From a virus, in the IMG/VR virus record IMGVR_UViG_3300009177_000071, positions 1 to 38,622 of that record: a stretch of DNA of 38,622 nt; one strand, given 5' to 3'. Below, piece by piece: positions 5,975-12,232 of this stretch. The position numbers and the translations under genes were made by a program. Under the pieces are notes generated by a model, which had not been told where the DNA came from, did no database searches, and was given only the letters and a program-made list of their open reading frames with translations. Positions within the stretch are counted from its first letter, which is position 1. Each line of letters starts with the position of its first letter.

Positions 5975-6261
5975 AGGCCCCACGCTCAGCCGGGAATCCC
6001 TCACGCTCAGCGGCGCTGGGGCCCGGAAAAGGGCCCCGCGGTCGATCGCTCGCGCGGCGGGGAGGGCGGCCCCCCGCCCGCCTGAGAGGGCCTTCGGCCC
6101 TCGGTAAGGAACACGGCACGTTCCTCTCTGCCTCGACGCTCACGCCCTGCCTGCTCGCTCCTCTGCCCTTGGCTCTGTGCCTGGGCATGCACGCCTCAGC
6201 ATGCTGCTCGCGCTGTATCAGGTCACGCTGCGCTTGGCTCTATCACTGGCTTTGCGGGACT

Positions 6262-6280
6262 TGGTCAGGGCCTGGTCAGG
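6262..6280 (-). repeat. Tandem CCTGACCA pair, inverted relative to the attP-like region
   Basis: Two TGGTCAGG units (6262-6269 and 6273-6280) are spaced 11 bases apart, directly after the stop of the 6282 gene. The same octamer, spaced 11 bases, occurs in two clusters downstream of the integrase (18992-19010 and 19177-19206) in the opposite orientation. Confidence 0.55.
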
Positions 6281-6281
6281 G

Positions 6282-6998
6282 CTACTGCTCGTCGAGCAGC
6301 CTTGCTGCGAGGGCCTGCATCTGCTCCCAGCCGAGCGCCTGCACGCCCGCCTCCTCGGCCGGTAGCTCCAGCTCGACCGTGGCCTGCTGCAGAGGGAAAG
6401 TCGCGTCGAGCACGGTCACGGCGGCGCGCTGCTGCGCGAGGCTGCTGAGGGCCTCGTCGTCGAGCGGCGCCAGCAAGGCTTCGGCCAGCCGCTCGGCCCT
6501 CGCCATGGCTTGAATCCTGGCATGTTCCCTCGGGTTCCCGACCCTGTTCGGGCCTATGCCAAGTGTCTGCCTCTGGATTCTGAGCCTTGTCTTGGCGGCG
6601 TGGCCTTTGGCGCTCATGCGCCGCAGAGCTTCGGGGTCTGTGGCGCCTCCTCCTCCAGCGTGGACGACGCAGATGCCGTACAAGCGAGTGGCCGGAGCAC
6701 GGCAGCGTCCGCGCTGCGTGACGATCCTGCAGTAGCCGTTGGGCTCGGCGAGTGTCGAGCCTTCGGGGACGCGGTGGCAGTGAGGGAGGCTGAGCCCGAG
6801 GACGTCGACGTGTGGCTGTTGTTGCAGCCAGGCGAGTGTGCCTTCGCGGGGCGGCTCTGTTGCGTCCTGGTGACTACCTACGTTGGCGCTATCCCGCATG
6901 GTTGCGTGAGCACTCTGAATGGCGAGGCCTGTTTCGGCCTCCTCGGGCTGCTCGACCTTGGGCTCGATCTCCTGACCCATCTGGGGGATATCTGTCAC
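6282..6998 (-). CDS. Cys/His-motif protein (238 aa), possibly DNA-binding
   Basis: Residues 88-113 hold GYCRIVTQRGRCRAPATRL, then YGICVVHAGG. This is a C-x8-C-x10-C-x3-H arrangement seen in many phage proteins with an HGG motif and probably binds zinc. A helical, arginine-rich region follows (MSAKGHAAKTRLRIQRQTLG...HARIQAMARAERLAEALLAP). Such proteins are sometimes encoded near terminases and may act as packaging adaptors or DNA-binding factors, but this gene lies 5.4 kb from terL and no small subunit was otherwise seen. The start is GTG after AAGGAGG, with a rather long spacing of about 12 bases. Confidence 0.65.
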   Translation of the reverse strand: MTDIPQMGQEIEPKVEQPEEAETGLAIQSAHATMRDSANVGSHQDATEPPREGTLAWLQQQPHVDVLGLSLPHCHRVPEGSTLAEPNGYCRIVTQRGRCRAPATRLYGICVVHAGGGGATDPEALRRMSAKGHAAKTRLRIQRQTLGIGPNRVGNPREHARIQAMARAERLAEALLAPLDDEALSSLAQQRAAVTVLDATFPLQQATVELELPAEEAGVQALGWEQMQALAARLLDEQ

Positions 6999-7194
6999 AG
7001 ACTGTTGCGCCTCCTTGCTGCTGGCTGCTACCTTGCTCTCGATCGGCCGAACGGGCCGGGGTCAGTCGCAACGAGGCCGGGCTAGCGCCGAGGCCGTCTG
7101 AGAGGGAGTATCGCCCTCCGGCTCCACTGGAGAAGCTCACCAGGTCGCACGTCGGGCCAGGGGGACTCGGTTGCAGAGGCCGGGTACGAGGGCC

Positions 7195-7211
7195 GGTGGA
7201 GGATCCTCCTC
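7195..7211 (+). repeat. Left copy of 17-bp inverted repeat bracketing the early array
   Basis: The sequence is GGTGGAGGATCCTCCTC, centred on the palindrome GGAGGATCCTCC. Its exact reverse complement lies at 10936-10952, just after the last gene of the array. Confidence 0.6.
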
Positions 7212-7390
7212 CAAGAGGGCCGCGGTGCTTCACCCCGGCGCTCCGAGCTTGACCCTGATGACTCACGACAGTGAGGACGCTTCGGCGTCGACCTGGGCTC
7301 GGATGCGTTGCCGCGGTCACAGGTCGAAAGGGTGGGGCGAGGTGACCGGATGCGGTCACCGAGCTGTCGCTTCCGCCTCCCTCATTGGCG

Positions 7391-7434
7391 GGGCCGCTCA
7401 CGCGGCCCTGTCGGTCAACCAACCAGAGGAGCAC
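7391..7434 (+). promoter_or_regulatory. Array element 1: hairpin + CGGTCAACC + RBS
   Basis: GGGCCGC-TCAC-GCGGCCC (7391-7408), CGGTCAACC (7412-7420), then AGAGGAG before the ATG at 7438. Confidence 0.7.
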
Positions 7435-7437
7435 ATC

Positions 7438-7626
7438 ATGCTGAAGTTCACGGTCTACAACGCGAGCACGGGCGAGATCATCGCCACCGACCGCACCGAG
7501 ACTCAGGCCGAGAACCTGGCCGGGGCGCTTCGCGTCTACGGTCAGTTCAACGTCACGGTCGCTGCGTCCACCGACGTCGAGGGCGACAACGTCCACACGT
7601 CGCGGGTGCGGCTGGACGAGATTTGA
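7438..7626 (+). CDS. Small hypothetical protein (62 aa), first of the early array
   Basis: The product is strand-rich (MLKFTVYNASTGEIIATDRT) with a central helix (ETQAENLAGALRVYG) and a second strand region. I do not recognise it. It opens a series of small genes that share one leader design and probably one transcript. Such arrays in phages usually code for early host-takeover proteins; no direct evidence exists here. Confidence 0.75.
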   Translation: MLKFTVYNASTGEIIATDRTETQAENLAGALRVYGQFNVTVAASTDVEGDNVHTSRVRLDEI

Positions 7627-7629
7627 GGG

Positions 7630-7669
7630 GGCGCCGGACGGCGCCTCGGTCAACCAACGAACGGAGGAA
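7630..7669 (+). promoter_or_regulatory. Array element 2: hairpin + CGGTCAACC + RBS
   Basis: GGCGCC-GGAC-GGCGCC (7630-7645), CGGTCAACC (7647-7655), ACGGAGGAA, then the ATG at 7675. Confidence 0.75.
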
Positions 7670-7674
7670 TCACC

Positions 7675-7962
7675 ATGGCTGCTACTACCTGCACCGTCCG
7701 CACCGCCGTCGGCGGCACCTGCGGCAAGCCCGCCGTCTACAGCTTCACCGGCTCGCGCGGCGAGGCGTTCGGCGAGTGCGCCGAGCACTTCCACGGCGCG
7801 ATCAGCGCCACGTCGACCGGCCTCGTCAAGGTCGGCGACACCGTCGCCGTCCACCGGCACGGCAAGCGCTACGACGGCCGCGTCGTCCGCGTCACCAAGG
7901 CCGGGAACGTGTTCGCCGAGGTCACCTACGACAACGGCGTCACCCGCACCGTCCGGGTCTGA
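7675..7962 (+). CDS. Zinc-ribbon-like plus KOW/SH3-like small protein (95 aa)
   Basis: Residues 6-40 contain CTVRTAVGGTCGKPA and CAEHFHG, a C-x8-C...C-x2-H arrangement that would bind zinc. Residues 51-95 are strand-rich (KVGDTVAVHRHGKRYDGRVV...), suggesting a small beta-barrel. A nucleic-acid or polymerase-binding role is a reasonable guess but unproven. It starts with ATG after the array leader; the stop is followed immediately by the next hairpin. Confidence 0.75.
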   Translation: MAATTCTVRTAVGGTCGKPAVYSFTGSRGEAFGECAEHFHGAISATSTGLVKVGDTVAVHRHGKRYDGRVVRVTKAGNVFAEVTYDNGVTRTVRV

Positions 7963-7965
7963 GGG

Positions 7966-8002
7966 GGAGCGCATCGCGCTCCTCGGTCAACCACTAGGAG
8001 GA
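7966..8002 (+). promoter_or_regulatory. Array element 3: hairpin + CGGTCAACC + RBS
   Basis: GGAGCGC-ATC-GCGCTCC (7966-7982), CGGTCAACC (7984-7992), TAGGAGGAA, then the ATG at 8006. Confidence 0.75.
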
Positions 8003-8005
8003 ACC

Positions 8006-8254
8006 ATGAACATCGAACTGACGCCTGACTCGCTCGACCTGTTCCTCGGCCTCGCCGAGGACGCCTCGAACTGGAGCGGCACGCCGCTCGTCACGGTCTC
8101 GGCCGGGCAGCGCGGCAACCTCACGCACCTGAAGAAGCTCGGCCTGATCGAGACCTTCGTCGATGAGGGCTGCACGTTCGCGATCTTCACCGACGCGGGC
8201 AAGGCGCTCGCCGTCGAGCACGGCATCGACCCGCTCAACCTGAGCTTCGTCTAG
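8006..8254 (+). CDS. Winged-helix-like small protein (82 aa)
   Basis: The pattern LDLFLGLAEDASNW, then a strand TPLVTVS, helix QRGNLTHLKKLGLIETFV and wing DEGCTFAIFTDAGKALA resembles a short winged helix of the kind found in MarR-like regulators. It could modulate early transcription. The assignment rests on pattern only. It is a single-gene block between two array hairpins. Confidence 0.65.
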   Translation: MNIELTPDSLDLFLGLAEDASNWSGTPLVTVSAGQRGNLTHLKKLGLIETFVDEGCTFAIFTDAGKALAVEHGIDPLNLSFV

Positions 8255-8258
8255 GAGG

Positions 8259-8298
8259 GCACCCGCGAGGGTGCTCGGTCAACCAACCCAAGGAGGAA
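8259..8298 (+). promoter_or_regulatory. Array element 4: hairpin + CGGTCAACC + RBS
   Basis: GCACCC-GCGA-GGGTGC (8259-8274, a GNRA tetraloop), CGGTCAACC (8276-8284), AAGGAGGAA, then the ATG at 8303. Confidence 0.75.
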
Positions 8299-8302
8299 CA
8301 CC

Positions 8303-8563
8303 ATGCAGGATCGCGAGATCGCATACGAACAGAACGTCACCGGCCTGGAGATCGCCTGGCGCAGTCGCATCGACAGCTTCGCCGCGAGCGCCGTCAACGG
8401 GCTCACGAACGACCACATCGACGACCTCGACGGGCTCCAGCTGAACGCGACCGAGGTCGTCGCCGCCCGCCTGCTCGACTCCGAGCAGTGGGCGAACGTC
8501 AAGGCCACCGACATCTCGGACATCGCGTACGAGGCCGTCGGCCGCGTCATCGACGCGAGGTAA
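8303..8563 (+). CDS. Helical hypothetical protein (86 aa)
   Basis: The product is predicted to be almost fully helical and acidic (LEIAWRSRIDSFAASAVNGL, TEVVAARLLDSEQWANVKAT, DISDIAYEAVGRVID). No family is recognised. It forms a single-gene block of the array with strong G/C third positions. Confidence 0.7.
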   Translation: MQDREIAYEQNVTGLEIAWRSRIDSFAASAVNGLTNDHIDDLDGLQLNATEVVAARLLDSEQWANVKATDISDIAYEAVGRVIDAR

Positions 8564-8568
8564 GGAGG

Positions 8569-8603
8569 GCGCCCACGGGGCGCTCGGTCAACCACCAAGG
8601 AGG
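8569..8603 (+). promoter_or_regulatory. Array element 5: hairpin + CGGTCAACC + RBS
   Basis: GCGCCC-ACG-GGGCGC (8569-8583), CGGTCAACC (8585-8593), AAGGAGGAA, then the ATG at 8608. Confidence 0.75.
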
Positions 8604-8607
8604 AATC

Positions 8608-8949
8608 ATGAGTGATGCACGCTTCGCATTCGTTTCCGGCGCCCGGCGCCGCGAGGAAGTCGCCGCCTACCTGCCCGCCAACTTCGCCGTCCTCGGCGAG
8701 GGCGCAGAGTCGAAGCAGTACGGCTGGGACGGCACGTCCAAGCCGATCATCCGCACCACCACGTTCTACGTGATCGGCGGCTACGACGACCACGGCTGGA
8801 CGCTCGACGGGTACGTCATTCCGCGCCTCGCCAGCGGCCTGATCGGCGCCCGCGAGGTCAGCGAGCAGACGGCGCGAGAGGTCGTCGCCAGCTCGTCGAG
8901 CCCGGACGCCTACATCGGGCTCCCGGCACGGAGGGAGGAGCGCATCTAG
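8608..8949 (+). CDS. Hypothetical alpha-beta protein (113 aa)
   Basis: The protein begins MSDARFAFVSGARRREEVAA, has a strand-rich middle (PIIRTTTFYVIGGYDDHGWTLDGYVIPRL) and a helical end. I do not recognise it. The frame extends far upstream, but the ATG at 8608 is set by the array leader. Its TAG stop lies at the loop edge of the next array hairpin (8947-8949), so ribosomes terminating here would open that stem. Confidence 0.75.
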   Translation: MSDARFAFVSGARRREEVAAYLPANFAVLGEGAESKQYGWDGTSKPIIRTTTFYVIGGYDDHGWTLDGYVIPRLASGLIGAREVSEQTAREVVASSSSPDAYIGLPARREERI

Positions 8950-8977
8950 CGCTCCTCGGTCAACCAACACAAGGAGG
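8937..8977 (+). promoter_or_regulatory. Array element 6: hairpin + CGGTCAACC + RBS
   Basis: GGAGCGC-ATCTA-GCGCTCC (8937-8955) contains the previous stop codon; CGGTCAACC is at 8957-8965, then AAGGAGGAA and the ATG at 8982. Confidence 0.75.
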
Positions 8978-8981
8978 AATC

Positions 8982-9227
8982 ATGGAACGGATCAACATCG
9001 TCACGCTCAACGAGCGTGCGATCAACGTCAACCGCCGCCTGCTCGGCAGCGGTCGGAGCGTCGTCGTCGAGCAGCGCAACGGCTACGTCGCGCTCGACGA
9101 GTACAGCGTCAACAGCGAAGGCCATTTCGACGCCTGCCTGCGCACGATCACGGCCGGGAGCAAGCGCGAGATCGCCGACTTCCTGCACGCGATGATGGTC
9201 GGGATCGACCTGTCGAGGGCCAGCTGA
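8982..9227 (+). CDS. Hypothetical protein (81 aa)
   Basis: An alpha-beta protein (RINIVTLNERAINVNRRLLG, VVVEQRNGYVALDEY, TITAGSKREIADFLHAMMVG). No family is recognised. It is the first gene of a two-gene block: its TGA shares one base with the following ATG (TGATG), and no hairpin separates them, so the two are coupled. Confidence 0.7.
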   Translation: MERINIVTLNERAINVNRRLLGSGRSVVVEQRNGYVALDEYSVNSEGHFDACLRTITAGSKREIADFLHAMMVGIDLSRAS

Positions 9228-9406
9228 TGTTCGACATCGAGAACCACGGCTCGATCATGCTCATCCGGCCGCACACCGACGACGTGCAAGCGTGGCTCAT
9301 CGAGCACACCGACGGCACCTGGTTCGGCGGCGCGCTTGTCGTCGAGCCGCGCTACGTCGGCGACATCGTCGCCGCGCTCGTCGAGGAGGGGTACGCGCTC
9401 CAGTAG
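9227..9406 (+). CDS. Small protein of a common phage family of unknown role (59 aa)
   Basis: The sequence FDIENHGSIMLIRPHTDDVQ, then WLIEHTDGTWFGGALVVEPRYV, fits a short protein seen in many phages and prophages with the pattern ENHGSI...L..P....A..W........W.G....VE.RY. Its function is unknown. It starts by ATG overlapping the previous TGA. Its stop falls in the next array hairpin. Confidence 0.7.
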   Translation: MFDIENHGSIMLIRPHTDDVQAWLIEHTDGTWFGGALVVEPRYVGDIVAALVEEGYALQ

Positions 9407-9437
9407 CGCGCACCTCGGTCAACCAAAGGGAGGTGAT
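9394..9437 (+). promoter_or_regulatory. Array element 7: hairpin + CGGTCAACC + RBS
   Basis: CGCGCT-CCAGT-AGCGCG (9394-9410) overlaps the previous stop; CGGTCAACC is at 9416-9424, then GGGAGG and a TTG start at 9442. Confidence 0.7.
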
Positions 9438-9441
9438 CCCG

Positions 9442-9666
9442 TTGAAGAGCGGGAACATTTACTGCACCTGTGGGCACGCCATCGTGTCCCACAACCCGGC
9501 AGGCGAGACGTTCGCCTGCTGCATCCGCGGCTGCGATTGCCGCGAGTTTCGCTCGGTCGAGAAGGCCGAGGCCCTGTCCGCGATGAACGAGATCGTGGAC
9601 GACTTCTTCGCTTTCCAGGCGGCGGCTTGCACCACGCAGGCTGACTGCCAGTGCGGCCGTCATTGA
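9442..9666 (+). CDS. Cysteine-rich zinc-binding-like small protein (74 aa)
   Basis: Residues 8-32 contain CTCGHAIVSH and CCIRGCDC, a cluster of six cysteines and two histidines likely to bind one or two zinc ions; CQCGRH ends the chain. TTG is chosen as start because GGGAGG lies at 9428-9433; the in-frame GTG at 9433 overlaps that site. Its stop codon is within the next array hairpin. The role is unknown. Confidence 0.7.
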   Translation: MKSGNIYCTCGHAIVSHNPAGETFACCIRGCDCREFRSVEKAEALSAMNEIVDDFFAFQAAACTTQADCQCGRH

Positions 9667-9695
9667 CGGCCGCACCTCGGTCAACCACAAGGAGG
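9651..9695 (+). promoter_or_regulatory. Array element 8: hairpin + CGGTCAACC + RBS
   Basis: GTGCGGCCGTC-ATT-GACGGCCGCAC (9651-9675) is the longest stem, 11 bp, and spans the previous stop. CGGTCAACC is at 9678-9686, then AAGGAGGAA and the ATG at 9700. Confidence 0.8.
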
Positions 9696-9699
9696 AAAC

Positions 9700-9900
9700 A
9701 TGCTGTACATCGCCACCCGGTCAGTCCTGACCGGGCATCTGTCCGAGATCATCTCGGTCGGGGACGACATCGCCGCGGCCCGCAAGCTGGCCCAGGAGCG
9801 CGCCGATCGGATGCGCGCGAACAGCGTCTGGCTGACGACGGGCAACCCGACCAGCAAGTACTCGGCGGTGCTCGAAACGTTCCCGGCCACGCTCGTCTGA
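9700..9900 (+). CDS. Hypothetical protein (66 aa)
   Basis: An alpha-beta pattern: MLYIATRSVLTGHLSEIISV, then a helix DIAAARKLAQERADRM and a final strand. I do not recognise it. First gene of a two-gene block; TGATG links it to the next. Confidence 0.7.
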   Translation: MLYIATRSVLTGHLSEIISVGDDIAAARKLAQERADRMRANSVWLTTGNPTSKYSAVLETFPATLV

Positions 9901-10052
9901 TGGCCTGGCAGCTCGTCGCCGGGCGCAAGCGCTGCGAGCACTGCAGCCACTTCACCGAGCGGTCGTGGTGCTGGTTCGAGCGACCCGGGACGTGGACGCG
10001 CTGCCTGTGCGAGCCATGCGTCGAGTACCTGCTGCAAGAGGGGGAGCGCTAG
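9900..10052 (+). CDS. Small zinc-ribbon-like protein (50 aa)
   Basis: CEHCSHF and CLCEPC give the C-x2-C...C-x-C-x2-C spacing of a small zinc ribbon, separated by an aromatic stretch (ERSWCWFERPGTWTR). It starts by ATG overlapping the previous stop (TGATG). It is the third likely zinc-binding protein in the array. The function is unknown. Confidence 0.7.
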   Translation: MAWQLVAGRKRCEHCSHFTERSWCWFERPGTWTRCLCEPCVEYLLQEGER

Positions 10053-10084
10053 CGCGCTCTCTCGGTCACCTAACCAAGGAGGGA
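10044..10084 (+). promoter_or_regulatory. Array element 9: hairpin + variant motif + RBS
   Basis: GAGCGC-TAGC-GCGCTC (10044-10059), then CGGTCACCTAACC (10063-10075 region), a variant carrying extra bases within the motif, then AAGGAGGGAA and the ATG at 10087. Confidence 0.65.
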
Positions 10085-10086
10085 AC

Positions 10087-10359
10087 ATGAACACCGCAGA
10101 GAAGCTGCGGCGCATCCGGCGCGAGCTGGACGAGTGCGCCGAGCAGCTCGACCGCCTCGCGACCGCCGTCGAGGAGCCCGTCGAGGCGCCGCTGGTAGGC
10201 CTCGTCGAGGCCTCGGCGCTGACCGGGATCGAGCGGGGGCTGCTGCGCTCGATGCGCTCGCGCAACAAGCTGCCCGTCCCGATCGCCGAGTTGGCCTCCG
10301 GGCCGGTCTGGCGGCGCGTCGACATCGAGCGCTGGAACAAGGCGAGGAAGAAGTCATGA
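10087..10359 (+). CDS. Coiled coil plus excisionase/AlpA-like HTH (90 aa)
   Basis: Residues 1-32 form a short coiled coil (EKLRRIRRELDECAEQLDRL). Residues 36-86 match the MerR/AlpA/excisionase-type helix-turn-helix: LVGLVEASALTGIERGLLRSM, then LPVPIAELASGPVWRRVDIERW. It probably binds DNA as a transcription or recombination factor. It is linked by ATGA to the following membrane protein gene. It differs from the other excisionase-like protein at 17331. Confidence 0.75.
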   Translation: MNTAEKLRRIRRELDECAEQLDRLATAVEEPVEAPLVGLVEASALTGIERGLLRSMRSRNKLPVPIAELASGPVWRRVDIERWNKARKKS

Positions 10360-10547
10360 GCAACATCGTGATCATCGCGCTGTTCGCCGTCGCGATCGGC
10401 GTCCCCGCCGCGATCGTGCTCACCCGCCTCGACGACTCGAACTGGTGGGAGCGACTGCCCGAGTGGCTCGTCTTCCCGCTGTTCCTCGTCGGGTCGTGGC
10501 TCTGGATCGGCGCCGTCGCGGGCGTCGGCTACCTGCTGCTCCGTTAG
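10356..10547 (+). CDS. Two-pass small membrane protein (63 aa)
   Basis: Two hydrophobic helices are clear: residues 4-23 (IVIIALFAVAIGVPAAIVLT) and about 38-62 (LVFPLFLVGSWLWIGAVAGVGYLLL), joined by a polar DDSNWWERLPEW loop. ATGA overlap with the HTH gene suggests coupled expression. A role in superinfection exclusion or membrane modification is possible but not shown. Confidence 0.7.
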   Translation: MSNIVIIALFAVAIGVPAAIVLTRLDDSNWWERLPEWLVFPLFLVGSWLWIGAVAGVGYLLLR

Positions 10548-10551
10548 AGGG

Positions 10552-10588
10552 GGACGAGCTAGTCTCGTCCTCGGTCAACCAAGGAGGA
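10552..10588 (+). promoter_or_regulatory. Array element 10: hairpin + CGGTCAACC + RBS
   Basis: GGACGAG-CTAGT-CTCGTCC (10552-10570), CGGTCAACC (10572-10580), AAGGAGGAA, then the ATG at 10591. Confidence 0.75.
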
Positions 10589-10590
10589 AC

Positions 10591-10785
10591 ATGAGCACCA
10601 CCGTAGGAACGATCACGATCCTGGCCGGGCTGTTCGGCCTGGTCGGGATCCAGACGTTCTGGGTCGTGCGCGCGCTCGACTCGATCGACCGTGTGCTCGA
10701 TCGCATCGACACGCGCCTCGACCGGATCGAGGGCGTCCTGATCGCCTTCGGCGAGCGCATCACGCGCCTGGAAGAGCACTCATGA
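10591..10785 (+). CDS. Single-pass membrane protein with coiled-coil tail (64 aa)
   Basis: Residues 5-27 are a transmembrane helix (VGTITILAGLFGLVGIQTFW). The rest is a heptad-like coiled coil (SIDRVLDRIDTRLDRIEGVL...). The repeated IDR units give a regular 3-4 hydrophobic pattern, suggesting oligomerisation at the membrane. It is coupled to the next gene by ATGA. Confidence 0.7.
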   Translation: MSTTVGTITILAGLFGLVGIQTFWVVRALDSIDRVLDRIDTRLDRIEGVLIAFGERITRLEEHS

Positions 10786-10937
10786 ACGCCGCCGACACGA
10801 TCACCCTGTACGAGCAGATGCTGCTACGCATCGTTCGGATGGTCGAGGCAGCCAACGATGACGCCGACGCCGACCCCTGGCTCGTTCTGGAAGACATCCA
10901 GATCGCCTGCCAGGACGCGCTCGCGCACACGCACTGA
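10782..10937 (+). CDS. Small acidic helical protein (51 aa), last of the array
   Basis: The product (MNAADTITLYEQMLLRIVRM..., ending WLVLEDIQIACQDALAHTH) is helical and acidic. ATG overlaps the previous stop (ATGA). The stop touches the 17-bp inverted repeat at 10936-10952 and the hairpin after it. The family is unknown. Confidence 0.65.
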   Translation: MNAADTITLYEQMLLRIVRMVEAANDDADADPWLVLEDIQIACQDALAHTH

Positions 10938-10952
10938 GGAGGATCCTCCACC
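10936..10952 (-). repeat. Right copy of the 17-bp inverted repeat
   Basis: It is the exact reverse complement of 7195-7211 and overlaps the stop of the last array gene. Confidence 0.6.
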
Positions 10953-10965
10953 ATCTCCGGTGGAG
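10946..10965. terminator. Hairpin between convergent genes
   Basis: CTCCACC-ATCTCC-GGTGGAG is a seven-bp stem between the rightward array and the leftward SLOG gene. It lacks a T-tract, so it may stop transcription poorly or serve RNA stability. Confidence 0.45.
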
Positions 10966-11331
10966 TCACTCGTTCTCGACCTGAATGACCTCGACCCGAA
11001 TGCCGCGCTTGCGCGCCTCACCGATCGTGTGCTTCGTCCCGGGCGAGTCACCGTTCCAGAACGCGAGCACCAGCTCCGGCCGGGTATCGAGCATGCGCAG
11101 GTTGCGCAGGATCCCCGCCTGTCTGCCGTGCCGGTTCCAGTTCGCCGGGATGATCACGCGCTCCAGGCCGAGGTCGCGGGCGACGTCGTCGGCGAGCTGA
11201 TCGGCGCCGAGCGCGCCGCCGGTCACGATCATCGCGTCGGCGGGCAGGCTCTTCAACCGCCGCGCGATCGCTTCCTTGTCGCGCCAGCTGCGCGAGCCGC
11301 AGACGAGCACCCTCATCGGAAAATCGGACAC
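10966..11331 (-). CDS. YspA/DUF2493-like SLOG-family protein (121 aa)
   Basis: The chain follows the SLOG Rossmann-like pattern: strand RVLVCGSRSW at residues 7-16, VTGGALGADQLADDVARDLG at about 36-56, IIPANWNRHGRQAGILRN, and VLAFWNGDSPGTKHTIGEA near the end. GGA-GAD and GT form the presumed nucleotide-binding loops. Relatives are common in phages and are thought to bind nucleotide-derived ligands; no activity can be assigned here. The start is taken as GTG at 11331; an internal ATG at 11316 directly before the first strand is an alternative, since neither has a good Shine-Dalgarno. Confidence 0.8.
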   Translation of the reverse strand: MSDFPMRVLVCGSRSWRDKEAIARRLKSLPADAMIVTGGALGADQLADDVARDLGLERVIIPANWNRHGRQAGILRNLRMLDTRPELVLAFWNGDSPGTKHTIGEARKRGIRVEVIQVENE

Positions 11332-11391
11332 GCTGGCGCCGTCGAGTTCCCTTTTCAGCCCGAGACGGGTGACCGGGATGGCGAGATCCTA

Positions 11392-12084
11392 TCAACGCAG
11401 CCGTTTGCGTACCGTGCCACGCGGGATGCCCGTGCGCCGGGCGATCTCCCCGGCCGTAAGCCCGATCGCCGCCAGCTCCAGGATCGCGTCGCGGCGCTCG
11501 TCGGCCGCCGTCCGCTCGACCAGCCAGGGCGGTACGCGCACCGTCCGCACGCGCAGCGCGATCATCAGCACGCCGAGATCGAGGTCGACGCGGGCGGGCT
11601 CGTCGAGCGCGCGCGGTTCGTGGTCGACGAGCACGGTGCGCACCAGCCGGTAACGGCGAGGGTGCCGGAGCGACAGCCAGTCGAGCGCGCCCCGCATCTG
11701 CCGGTAGCTGCCGTGGCGGTCGTAGGTGGCCTTCACGCGCTCCCAGACGAACATCTCCGGTTCGGGTGAGGTCTGGGCCCGACCGGCCTTCGGGCGCGTC
11801 ACAGGCAGGCTCACGGCCTCGTCCAGCGGCAGCTCCAGGTACCTGTCCCACGGCCGCTCGCCGGGCTCGCGGCGGCGCCAGCCTTCACCGTCGCAGCCGA
11901 GGCAGAGTGTCCAGCCGCCGCGCGTGCGCACCTCGCCGCGGGAGCGACAGGTTTCGCACGGCACGTAGCGGCTCGCGGCCGGGCCGGAGTCTGGTTCGAT
12001 CGGGTCGACCGGCGTCGGCACCCAGTCGTTCATCGAGCCGAGCAGCAGCCTCACCCGCTCGACGTGCTCTGCGAGGGCGGACAT
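11392..12084 (-). CDS. Zinc-motif plus C-terminal HTH protein (230 aa)
   Basis: Near residues 42-70, CETCRSRGEVRTRGG then CLGCDGEGW gives C-x2-C...C-x2-C-x-G-x-G, like a DnaJ-type zinc knuckle. The last 45 residues (DERRDAILELAAIGLTAGEI, then ARRTGIPRGTVRKRL) form a typical HTH of the resolvase/sigma-region-4 kind. The middle contains helices with many arginines. The protein is probably a DNA-binding regulator. The ATG at 12084 is chosen because GAGGAGG stands four to five bases upstream, although the frame is open further. It lies 60 bases upstream of the SLOG gene and is probably cotranscribed with it. Confidence 0.7.
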   Translation of the reverse strand: MSALAEHVERVRLLLGSMNDWVPTPVDPIEPDSGPAASRYVPCETCRSRGEVRTRGGWTLCLGCDGEGWRRREPGERPWDRYLELPLDEAVSLPVTRPKAGRAQTSPEPEMFVWERVKATYDRHGSYRQMRGALDWLSLRHPRRYRLVRTVLVDHEPRALDEPARVDLDLGVLMIALRVRTVRVPPWLVERTAADERRDAILELAAIGLTAGEIARRTGIPRGTVRKRLR

Positions 12085-12232
12085 CGCCTCCTCGCAGCCA
12101 GCCTCTCCCCCCGGCCGCAGTCTAGAGACGAATTTCTCGCTCTGTGCAGGTAACAGCCGCCTGCCTGGTGTCAATCCGGTGAACGGAGCGGGTAGTACTG
12201 CAGGCTCAATCGGGGGGAGGCAGGCTCTGCGG

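Larger units (their letters stand above)
5879..6281. other. 403-bp untranslated stretch with operator-like and hairpin sequences
   Basis: No frame here looks coding. From left to right it holds the GTGACG cluster (5879-5974), a hairpin GAGGGCC-TTC-GGCCCTC near 6086-6102, GGAAC-N7-GTTCC just after it, the palindrome CAGCATGCTG near 6198-6207, and a tandem TGGTCAGG pair at 6262-6280. It separates two leftward genes. Confidence 0.55.
6999..7437. other. 439-bp untranslated divergent region upstream of the early array
   Basis: No frame looks coding and no good -10/-35 pair was found, although promoters for both directions should be here. It holds several dyads: GAGGG-N7-CCCTC (about 7101-7117), the 17-bp repeat at 7195-7211, GGTGACC-N6-GGTCACC (7341-7360), and the first array hairpin at 7391-7408. 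The 7341-7360 dyad is a plausible operator or antiterminator site for the early operon. Confidence 0.5.

Noticed and set aside
7391-10591. CRISPR-like array
   Set aside because: The repeated units are separated by whole genes of variable length and include ribosome binding sites; they are gene leaders, not direct repeats with spacers.
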